Origin: UBA9620 sp965220695
GTDB taxonomy: Bacteria; Acidobacteriota; Vicinamibacteria; Vicinamibacterales; UBA8438
Assembly (NCBI GenBank): GCA_965220695.1
Contig: OZ244838.1
Location: 5,742,646 to 5,806,645 of the forward strand
Length of the DNA: 64,000 nucleotides
Reading direction: 5' to 3'
Shown here: piece by piece, positions 17,901-29,900 of the stretch
How the letters are laid out: each line of letters opens with the position of its first letter
Numbering within the stretch: the first letter of the stretch is position 1
Translations under genes and position numbers: made by a program
Notes under the pieces: generated by a model
The model's input: the letters and a program-made list of their open reading frames with translations, nothing else
What the model was told of the DNA's origin: nothing
Databases searched by the model: none

Positions 17901-20900
17901 GTCTATGTGCCCGTCATCGACGACGACGCGGCGGAGCCGGGCGAGAGCTTCTCGCTGCGTCTCGGCGCGCCGGTGAACGCGGTGCTCGGCGACGCCCTCG
18001 GAGTCGGACGGATCACCGACGACGATGACCTTCCCATGCTCAGCGTCCTCGGCGCCACGGCATCCGAAAGCGACGGCACCGTGGACTTCGACGTCACGCT
18101 GTCGGCCGCGAGCGGCAGAGAGGTGAGCGTCCAGATCCGCACCGACGACGGCACCGCGGTGCAGGGACGCGACTACGGCGCCGTGGTCGGCGAGATGCGC
18201 TTCCCGGCCGGGGAGACTCGCCGTGTGGTCGGCGTGGCGGTCACCGACGACACGGTGGACGAGCCGGACCTGGAGACGTTCACGCTCACGTTGAGCAGCC
18301 CCGAGAACGCGACCCTTGCGACAGCGACGGCGACCGGCTCGATCCGCGACGACGACGTGGCCCCGGTCGTCTCGGCCGAGGACACGACCGCGGCCGAAAC
18401 CAGTGGCGAGATGGTGTTCTCCGTGGGTCTGACCAGCCGGACGGAAAGCACGGTGACGGTGGACTACGAGACCGTGGACGTGTCCGCGACCGCGGGAAGC
18501 GACTACCTGTCCACGTCGGGAACGCTGACCTTCGCGCCCGGCGAGACGGCGAAGTCCGTCGCCGTCACGCTGCTCCGCGACTTGCTGGAGGAGGGGGACG
18601 AGGTTTTCACCCTGAGGCTCGACGACGCGCAGAACGCCCGGCTCGGGGCATCGGGCGACGGCACCATCCGCGACGGCGGCGCGACGGCGCTCCGCATCGC
18701 GGACGCGACCGCGGCCGAGGCGTCGGGGGCGCTCGAGTTCGTGGTGACCGCCTCGGGAGCGGCGGCGCGGGAAATGCGGGTGGCCTACGCGACCCGCGAT
18801 GGCACCGCCACCGCCGGCCAGGACTACACGGAGACGCAGGGCACGCTGGTGTTCAGGGTCGGCGAGGTGACGAAGACCATCCGGGTGCCGGTCGCCATGG
18901 ACTCCCTGGACGACGAGGGCTTCGAGACGCTCACCGTCGTGCTGAGCGGCGCGGTGAACGCCACCCTGGCGGACGCCGAGGCGACGGGCACGATCTCCGA
19001 CACCGCGCTGCCGCGGCTCTCGGTGTCCGACTCCGCCGCCGTCGAGGAAGGCGAGGACGCGGTGTTCGCGGTGACCCTGTCGGCCGCGGCGCCGCAGGAC
19101 GTCTCCTTTGCGTACAAGACCGCGGACGGGACCGCGACGTCCGGGGCGGACTACACGCAGGCGGGCGGCAGGCTGACGATACCCGCGGGCGGGACCGAAG
19201 CGAGCATCGCCGTTGCGACGGCCGAGGACGGTCTGGACGAGGACGACGAGGAGACGTTCGAGGTCAGACTGGAGCAGCCGTTGTACGCGACGATCGCCGA
19301 CGACGCGGCCACCGGGACGATCACGGACGCCGACCCCACCCCCACCCTGAGCGTGGGCAACGCGACCACGGACGAGGGCGAATCGCTCCAGTTCGCGGTA
19401 GAGCTGTCGGCGGCGAGCGCGCTCGAGGTCACCGTGGAATACGAGACCGCGGACGGGACCGCGGAGTCGCCAGCCGACTATACCGAAACGACCGGCACGC
19501 TGACCTTCGGGCCCGGGGAGACCGAACGGGCGGTTCCGGTCCCGGTGTACCAGGATCGGCTCGACGAGGACACCGAGCTCCTCTCGCTCGTGCTGAAGTC
19601 GCCGGCGAACGCCGGGTTCGACGGGGCCGAAGAGTTGGCGAGGGGCTTCATCCTCGATGATGACGACCCGCCGGTTCTGGAGCTGGTCCTGGACCCGATC
19701 GAGGTCGCGGAACAGGGGGAGACGAGCGCGGTACTGACCGTGCGGCTCGCCGGCGACTCGGCGTTCGCGGAGGACACGACGGTCGGCCTCGCGTTGTCCG
19801 GGCCGGCGCAGGCGGGCGTGGACTACCGGGTGACCGATGCGGACGGAAACGCGCTCGCGGACCCCTGGGAGCTCGTGCTCGCCGCCGGCGAGGACTCGGT
19901 GACGGCGCAGATCCAGGCCATCGACGACGAGGTGGACGAGGAGGTCGAGACCGTCACGATCGGGGCGGTGCGGGGCCGGTCCGACGTCGGGTCACCGCTG
20001 ACGCTGCGCATCGCGGACGATGACGAGGCGGGCGTGGTGGTGAGTCCGGCCGCGCTGACGCTCGCGGAGGGCGGGACGGGGACCTACACGGTGGCGCTCG
20101 CGAGCGAGCCGACGGCGAGCGTCACGGTGACGGTCTCGAGCGACAACGAGGACGTCACCGCCGGCGGACCGCTGACCTTCACCGCGTCGGACTGGAGCAC
20201 GGCGAAGACCGTGACGGTGACCGCGGCGCAGGACAGCGACGCGACGGACGACACCGCGACGCTCACGAACACCGCCGAGGGAGGCGGCTACGACGGCGAG
20301 TCGGCCGGCGTGACGGTGACCGTGACCGACGACGAGACGGCGCCGACGGCGATCACGCTGACGGCGTCGCCGGGCTCGGTTGGGGAGGACGACGGCGCAA
20401 CGACGGTCACCGTGACGGCGACGCTGGACGGGAGCGTGACGCTGGGCGCCGCGACGGAGGTGACCGTGTCGGTGGGCGGCGGCAGCGCCACTTCGGGCGC
20501 CGACTACACGGCGGTGTCGAACTTCACGGTGACGATCCCGAAGGAGACCGCGAGCGAGACCGGGACGTTCACCCTGACGCCGACTCAGGACACCATCGCC
20601 GAGGGCGACGAGACGATTGACGTCACGGGCGAGGCCACCGGCTTCACGGTGACCAAGGCGGAGATGACGCTCACCGACGACGAGACCGCGCCGACCGCGA
20701 TCACGCTGACCACCTCGCCCACTTCGGTTGGGGAGGACGACGGCGCAACGACGGTCACCGTCACCGCAACACTGGACGGCAGCGTGACGCTGAGCACCGC
20801 GACGGAGGTGACCGTGTCGGTGGGCGGCGGCACGGCGACCTCGGGCACCGACTACACGGCGGTGTCGGACTTCACGGTGACGATCCCGAAGGAGACAGCG

Positions 20901-23900
20901 AGCGAAACCGGGACGTTCACCCTGACGCCGACCCAGGACGACATCGCCGAGGGCGACGAGACGATTGACGTGACCGGCAGCGCCGCCGATGACTTCACGG
21001 TGACCAAGGCGGAGATGACCCTGACCGACGACGAGACCGCGCCGGCGTCGATCACGTTGACCACGTCGCCGGTCTCGGTGTCGGAGTCGGCTTCGGGGAC
21101 GACGGTGACGGTGACCGCAACACTGGACGGCAGCGTGACGCTGAGCACCGCGACGGAGGTGACCGTGTCGGTGGGCGGCGGGACGGCGACCTCGGGCACC
21201 GACTACACGGCGGTGTCGAACTTCACGGTGACGATCCCGAAGGAGACCGCGAGCGAGACCGGGACGTTCACCCTGACGCCGACCCAGGACGACATCGCCG
21301 AGGGCGACGAGACGATCGACGTCACGGGCACGGCGACCGACTTTACGGTAACCAAAGCGGAGGTGACCCTGACCGACGACGAGACGGCGCCGGCGTCGAT
21401 CACGTTGACCACGTCGCCGACCTCGGTGTTGGAGTCGGCTTCGCAGACGACGGTGACGGTGACCGCGACGCTGGACGGCAGCGCGACGCGGCCCAGCGCG
21501 ACCGAGGTGACGGTGTCGGTGGGCGGCGGCACGGCAACCTCGGGCACCGACTACACGGCGGTGTCGAACTTCACGGTGACGATCCCGAAGGAGTCGGCGA
21601 GCGGGACGGGGACGTTCACGTTCACTCCCACGAACGACGCCATCGCCGAGGGCGACGAGACGATCGACGTCACGGGCACGGCCGATGGCTTCACCGTCAC
21701 CAATGCGGAGATGATCCTGACCGACGACGAGACCACGCCGGCGTCGATCGCACTCACCGTGTCGCCGACCGCGGTGTCGGAGGACGACGGCGCAACGACG
21801 GTGACGGTGACCGCGACGCTGGGCGGGAGCGCGACGTTGCCGGACGCGACCGAGGTGACGGTGTCGGTGGGCGGCGGCAGCGCCACTTCGGGCACGGACT
21901 ACACGGCGGTCTCGAACTTCACGGTGACGATCCCGAAGGAGTCCGCGAGCGGGACCGGGACGTTCACGCTGACGCCGACGAACGACAGCCTCGCCGAGGG
22001 CGAGGAGACGATCGACGTGACCGGCACGGCGACCGACTTCACGGTGACGAAGGCGGAGATGACGCTGACCGACGACGTGCCGCCGGTGGAGGTCAGTTTC
22101 GCGCGGGCGTCCTACACGGTGGCCGAGGGCGGCACGGTGACGGTGACGGTAGAGCTGTCCGCGGTCCCCGACCGCGAGGTGGAGGTGCCGCTCACCCACA
22201 CCGCGCAGGGCGACACGACGGCCGCGGACTACTCCGGGGTGCCTGAGAGCGTCACGTTCGGCAGCAGCGAGACCGAGCAGACCTTCACGTTCACCGCGGA
22301 GGCCGACGACGTGGACGACGACGGCGACTCGGTGCTGCTGGGCTTCGGGACGCCGCTGCCCGACGGGGTGTCGGCGCCGGACACCACCGCGCGGCCGGCG
22401 TCGGCGACGGTGAGCATCACCGACGACGACGTGCCGCCGGTGCAGGTGTTCTTCGAGCCGGACGCCTACACCGTTGCGGAGGATTCGGCGGTAACGGTGA
22501 CGGTGCGCCTGGACGTTGCTCCCGAGCGCCTGGTGTCGGTGCCGATCACCGTGGCGAATCAGGGCGACACGACGGCGGCGGACTACTCGGGGGCGCCCAC
22601 GCTCGTGGTGTTCGCCGGCGACGAGACCGAGCAGAGCTTCCGGTTCGGCGCGGACGACGACACCGTGGACGACGATGGCGAGAGTGTGGTGTTGGGGTTT
22701 GGGGAGCTGCCCGACCGGGTGTCGGCGCCGGACACCACCGCGCGGCCGGCGTCGGCGACGGTGAGCATCACCGACGACGATACGGCCCTGGCCTCGATCA
22801 CGTTGACCACGTTGCCGGTCTCGGTATCGGAGTCGGCGTCGGAGACGACGGTGACGGTGACCGCAACGCTGGACGGAAGCGTGACGCTGAGCAGCGCGAC
22901 CGATGTGGTGGTGTCGGTGGGCGGCGGCACCGCGACCTCGGGCACGGACTACACGGCGGTGTCGAACTTCACGGTGACGATCCCCAAGGAGTCCGAGAGC
23001 GGGAGCGGGACGTTCACCCTGACGCCGATGCAGGACAGCATCGCGGAGGGCGACGAGACGATCGACGTGACCGGCAGTGCCACCGACTTCACGGTGACCA
23101 AGGCGGAGATGACGCTGACCGACGACGAGACGGCGCCGGCGTCGATCACGCTGACCACCTCGCCCACTTCGGTCGGGGAGGACGACGACGCAACGACGGT
23201 CACCGTCACCGCGACGCTGGACGGCGGCACGACGCTCCTCACGGCTACCGAGGTGACGGTCTCGGTGGGCGGCGGCAGCGCCACTTCGGGCACGGACTAC
23301 GCGGCGGTGTCGAACTTCACGGTGACGATCCCGAAGGAGACCGCGAGCGTCACCGGGACGTTCACGCTGACCCCCACGAACGACACCATCGCCGAGGGCG
23401 ACGAGACGATCGACGTCACGGGCAGCGCCACCGACTTCACGGTAACCAAGGCCGAGATGACCCTGACCGACGACGAGACGGCCTCGACCGCGATCACGCT
23501 GACCGCCTCGCCCACCTCGGTCGGGGAGGACGACGGCGTAACGATGGTCACCGTCACCGCCACCCTGGACGGCAGCGTGACGCTGAGCACCGCGACGGAG
23601 GTGACCGTGTCGGTGGGCGGCGGCACGGCAACCTCGGGCACGGACTACACGGCGGTGTCGAACTTCACGGTGACGATCCCGAAGGAGACCGCGAGCGAGA
23701 CCGGGACCTTCACCCTGACGCCGACTCAGGACAGCATCGCCGAGGGCGACGAGACGATTGACGTCACGGGCACGGCCACCGGCTTCACGGTGACCAAGGC
23801 GGAGATGACCCTGACCGACGACGAGACCGCGCCGGCGTCGATCACGCTGACCACGTCGCCGGTCTCGGTGTCGGAGTCGGCTTCGGAAACGACGGTCACG

Positions 23901-26900
23901 GTGACCGCCACACTCGACGGCAGCGCGACGCTGCTCACGGACACGACAGTCACCGTGTCGGTGGGCGGCGGCACGGCGATCTCGGGCACCGACTACGCGG
24001 CGGTCGCGGACTTCACCGTGACGATCCCGAAGGAGACCGCGAGCGAGACCGGGACCTTCACCCTGACGCCGACCCAGGACACCATCGCCGAGGGCGACGA
24101 GACGATTGACGTCACGGGCACGGCCGATGACTTCACCGTAACCAAGGCGGAGATGACGCTCACCGACGACGAGACCGCGCCGGCGTCGATCACGTTGACC
24201 ACGTCGCCGGTCTCGGTGTCGGAGTCGGCTTCGGGGACGACGGTGACGGTGACCGCGACGCTGGACGGCAGCGCGACGCGGCCCAGCGCGACCGAGGTGA
24301 CGGTCTCGGTGGGCGGGGGCACGGCAACCTCGGGCACCGACTACACGGCGGTGTCGAACTTCACGGTGACGATCCCGAGGGAGAGCGCGAGCGAGACCGG
24401 GACGTTCACCCTGACGCCGACCCAGGACGACATCGCCGAGGGCAACGAGACGATTGACGTCACGGGCACGGCGACCGACTTTACGGTGACCAAGGCGCAG
24501 GTGACGCTCACCGACGACGAGACCGCGCCGGCGTCGATCACGCTGACCACCTCGCCGGTCTCGGTATCGGAGTCGGCTTCGGGGACGACGGTGACGGTGA
24601 CCGCAACCCTGGACGGCAGCGCGACGCGGCCCAGCGCCACGGCGGTGACGGTCTCGGTGGGCGGCGGCACGGCGACCTCGGACACCGACTACGCCGCGGT
24701 GTCGAACTTCACGGTGACGATCCCGAAGGAGAGCGCGAGCGAGACCGGGACGTTCACCCTGACGCCGACCCAGGACGACATCGCCGAGGGCGACGAGACG
24801 ATTGACGTCACGGGCACGGCCGATGACTTCACCGTCACCAAGGCGGAGATGACCCTGACCGACGACGAGACCGCGCCGGCGTCGATCACGCTGACCGCCT
24901 CGCCCACTTCGGTCGGGGAGGACGACGGCGCAACGACGGTCACCGTCACCGCCACCCTGGACGGCAGCGCGACGCGGCCCAGCGCCACGGCGGTGACGGT
25001 CTCGGTGGGCGGCGGCACGGCGACCTCGGACACCGACTACGCCGCGGTGTCGAACTTCACGGTGACGATCCCGAAGGAGACCGCGAGCGAGACCGGGACG
25101 TTCACCCTGACGCCGACCCAGGACGACATCGCCGAGGGCGACGAGACGATTGACGTCACGGGCACGGCCGATGACTTCACCGTCACCAAGGCGGAGATGA
25201 CGCTCACCGACGACGAGACCGCGCCGGCGTCGATCACGCTGACCGCCTCGCCCACTTCGGTCGGGGAGGACGACGGCGCAACGACGGTGACGGTGACCGC
25301 GACGCTGGACGGGAGCGTGACGCTGGGCACCGCCACGGAGGTGACGGTGTCGGTGGGGGGCGGGACGGCGACCTCGGGCACCGACTACACGGCGGTGGAT
25401 GCGTTCACGGTGACCATCGGGGCGAACGAGTCGTCGGGGACCGGGACGTTCACGCTGACGCCGACGAACGACAGCCTCGCCGAGGGTGACGAGACGATTG
25501 ACGTCACGGGCGAGGCCACCGGCTTCACGGTGACCAAGGCGGAGATGACGCTGACCGACGACGTGCCGCAGGTGCAGGTGTTCTTCGAGCCGGACGCCTA
25601 CACCGTTGCGGAGGGTTCGGCGGTAACGGTGACGGTGCGTCTGGACGTTGCTCCCGAGCGCCTGGTGTCGGTGCCGATCACCGTGGCGAATCAGGGCGAC
25701 ACGACGGCGGCGGACTATTCGCTGTCGGCGACCAGCGTGGTGTTCGCCGGCGATGAGACCGAGCAGAGCTTCCGGTTCGGCGCGGACGACGACACCGTGG
25801 ACGACGATGGCGAGAGTGTGGTGTTGGGGTTCGGCGAGCTGCCCGCCCGGGTGTCGGCGCCGGACACCACCGCGCGGCCGGCGTCGGCGACGGTGAGCAT
25901 CACCGACGACGACACGGCCTCGGCCTCGATCACGTTGACCACGTTGCCGGTCTCGGTATCGGAGTCGGCCTCGGGGACGACGGTGACGGTGACCGCAACG
26001 CTGGACGGAAGCGTGACGCTGAGCACCGCGACGGAGGTGACCGTGTCGGTGGGCGGGGGCACGGCGACCTCGGGCACCGACTACGGCGAGGTCTCGAACT
26101 TCACGGTGACGATCCCGAAGGAGACCGCGAGCGGGACCGGAACGTTCACCCTGACGCCGATGCAGGACAGCATCGCGGAGGGCGACGAGACGATCGACGT
26201 CACGGGCATGGCGACCGACTTTACCGTGACCCAGGCGCAGGTGACGCTGACCGACGACGACACGGCTTCGGGGTCGATCACCCTCACCGTGTCGCCGACT
26301 TCGGTGTCGGAGGACGACGGCGCAACGACGGTGACGGTGACCGCGACGCTGGGCGGGAGCGCGACGCTGCTCACCGCCACGGCGGTGACGGTCTCGGTGG
26401 GCGGGGGCACGGCGACCTCGGACACCGACTACACGGCGATGTCGAACTTCACGGTGACGATCCCGAAGGAGACCGCGAGCGAGACCGGGACGTTCACCCT
26501 GACCCCGACCCAGGACGACATCGCCGAGGGCGACGAGACGATTGACGTCACGGGCACGGCCGATGACTTCACCGTCACCAAGGCGGAGATGACGCTCACC
26601 GACGACGAGACCGCGCCGGCGTCGATCACGCTGACCGCCTCGCCCACTTCGGTCGGGGAGGACGACGGCGCAACGACGGTCACCGTCACCGCCACCCTGG
26701 ACGGCAGCGCGACGCGGCCCAGCGCCACGGCGGTGACGGTCTCGGTGGGCGGGGGCACGGCGACCTCGGACACCGACTACGCCGCGGTGTCGAACTTCAC
26801 GGTGACGATCCCGAAGGAGAGCGCGAGCGAGACCGGGACGTTCACCCTGACGCCGACCCAGGACGACATCGCCGAGGGCGACGAGACGATTGACGTCACG

Positions 26901-29900
26901 GGCACGGCCGATGACTTCACCGTCACCAAGGCGGAGATGACCCTGACCGACGACGAGACCGCGCCGGCGTCGATCACGCTGACCACCTCGCCCACTTCGG
27001 TCGGGGAGGACGACGGCGCAACGACGGTCACCGTCACCGCCACCCTGGACGGCAGCGCGACGCGGCCCACCGCCACGGCGGTGACGGTCTCGGTGGGCGG
27101 GGGCACGGCGACCTCGGACACCGACTACACGGCGGTGTCGAACTTCACGGTGACGATCCCGAAGGAGAGCGCGAGCGAGACCGGGACGTTCACCCTGACG
27201 CCGACCCAGGACGACATCGCCGAGGGCGACGAGACGATTGACGTCACGGGCACGGCCGATGACTTCACCGTCACCAAGGCGGAGATGACGCTCACCGACG
27301 ACGAGACCGCGCAACGGACGGTGTCGTTCGACAAGCAAGTGTTCCCGGTGACGGAGGGCGCGACCCGCCAGGTCCTGATGCAGGTGGACTTGAGCGGACC
27401 ACTGGATCGCGAAGTGACGATCCCGCTGACGACGACGCACGGGAGCGGCGTGGAGGCCAACGACTACGATCTCGCGGCCATCGGTGCCGAGGACTACTAC
27501 GCCGGGAACGACACGTGGACTTCTCTCGACGGGAACCTGGTCTTCGCTCCGGCCGAGACCGGGAAGATCATCAAGGTGACCGCGGTGGACGACAGCATCG
27601 TGGAGGAGGACGAGATCCTGGAGCTCGGGTTCGGGACCCTGCCGGAGGGGATTTCCCCGGGCTCGATCGGGGTGGCCAGGGTGACGATCACCGACAACGA
27701 CGGCGACGCCGCGTCGACGCCCGGGGTGACGCTGCATCTGAGCGACACGGACGGCGAGGTCGCCGAGGACGCGGCCGCCGTCGCGGTGACGGCGACGGCG
27801 TCGCCGGCCGCGGCCAGCGCCTTCACGGTGACGGTGACGGCGAGTCCGGTCGCCCCGGCGACGGACGCCGACTTCACGCTGAGCACGAACCGGGTGCTGC
27901 GCTTCGCCGCGAACGCGACCGCGAGCACCGGGACGGTGACGATCGCGCCGGTCGACGACGGCGACGCCGAGTCAACCCAGGTGGTGACGGTGTCTGGCTC
28001 GGCATCCGTCGCGGGCGTGGCGGACCCCGACGACGTGACCCTGACCATTCTCGACGACGACGCGCTCCGCATCCGCGGCATCTGCGACCGCACGCCGCGG
28101 GTCCGCGACCGCATCCTGGTGCGGCTGAAGTACCAGCACGGCTTCAAGGACGGCTGCGCGGAAGTGACGGAGACGGATCTGGCGAAGCTGACCCTGCTCG
28201 ACCTGCGCCGCAACCCATCCACCGAGTCGGCATTCACGCTCAGCCTGCAACGGCATGACTTCGAGGGTCTTTTGAACGTGGTGGAGCTGGACCTCGCGGA
28301 CACCGGGCTGGAGTCGCTGCCGGCGGGGGTGTTCGACGGGCTGACGAATCTGGAGACGCTGAACCTGAACAAGAACCGGCTGGAGTCGCTGCCGGCGGGA
28401 GTATTCGCGGACCTGCGGTCGCTCGAGACGCTGCGGCTGCAGCAGAACCCGTCGCTGCGGTCGCTGCCCTACGACGAGCTCGAGGCGCTGCCGGCGCTGA
28501 CCCTGCTGCGGGTGGACCGGGTAGGCCGCAGGAAGCTCCAGGTGGCGGGCGGCGAGGGCGACGCGGCCCTGGAGGTCGCGGCGGGGGGCACGGTGACATA
28601 CCGGGTGCGCCTGATGGCCGCGCCCGACTTCAGGATCACCGCCGCGAACCCGGTGAGGATCGGGGTGAGTTCGGACACGGCCGGGGTGACCGCGACGCCG
28701 GCGACGCTGCCGTTCACCCGGGAGGACTGGTTCCGGCGCCAGACGGTGACGGTGCGCGCCGGAGCATCGGCGTCCGGGGAGACGGCGACGCTGGCCCACG
28801 AGCCCTCGGGTACGACGACGAATTCGCAGGGCCAGCCGCAGTCGAACTACGACTTCGAGGCCTACCCGCTGCCGACGGTGACGGTGCAGGTGCTGGAGAG
28901 CGACACCAACCGCTCGGACTCGAGTGCGGCGCTGTCGGTGGCGGACGCCGAGGCGACGGAGGGCGAGGACCAGACCCTGGACTTCGTGGTGAAACTGGAC
29001 GGGAATCCGGGCGCGGATGTGACGGTGGACTACCGGACGCAGGATGTCACGGCGGAGGCGGGGTCCGACTACACGGAAACGCGCGGCACGCTGACGTTTG
29101 CCCGGGTCGAGGACGTGTATGAGAAGACGGTGTCCGTGCCGATCACTGACGACGAGGAGGAGGACGGCGGGGAGACGTTCAAGCTGCTGCTGAGCAACGT
29201 CACCGGCGCGGCGGTCGCGAACTACGAGGCGGTGGGCACGATTCGGAACGACGAGACGCCGCCGCTGCCGGAGCTGACGGCGGAGTTCGAGGGGATGCCG
29301 GCGGAGCATGACGGGCAGACGGAGTTCACGTTCCGGGTGGCGTTCAGCGAGGACATCGAGATCAGCTTCCGTCCGCTGCGCGAGAACGCGTTCACGGTGA
29401 CGAACGGGCACGTCACACGGTGGGCACGCGTGGACGACCGCCGGGACCTGTTCGAGATGACGGTGCAGCCGGACTCGCGGGATGAGATCACGATATTGCT
29501 GGAGGCGGGGCGCGCGTGCGGGGTGTCCGGTGCGATCTGCACGAAGGGCGAACCGCGGCGGCAGTTGACCAACACGGCGACGGCGACGGTGCGGGGCCCG
29601 GTGGGCATCGCGGTGGCGGACGCGCGGGTCGAGGAAGGCGACGGCGCGGTGCTGGCGTTCCTGGTCACGCTGAGCCGCGCGGCGAGCGCGACGCTGACGG
29701 TGGACTACCAGACGGCGAATGGCAGCGCGCACGCGGGCGACGACTACACGGCGGCGAGCGGGACGCTGACGTTCCAGGCGGGCGAGACGTCGAAGACGAT
29801 CGAGGTTACGGTGCTCGACGACGCGCACGACGAGGGAAAGGAGACGCTGACGCTGCGGCTGTCGAACGCCTCGTCGGGGCGGGTGACTGACGCCGAGGCT

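Noticed and set aside
20341..27310. CRISPR-like array
   Set aside because: The periodicity is 348 bp, coding throughout and in frame; there are no short repeats with unique spacers.
19992..27737. Very long minus-strand open frame (2,581 codons) opposite the adhesin
   Set aside because: It is a mirror of the repeat array: strong GC bias at third codon positions and the 348-bp periodicity keep the opposite frame open. The product is a monotonous Arg/His-rich repeat with no start signal.
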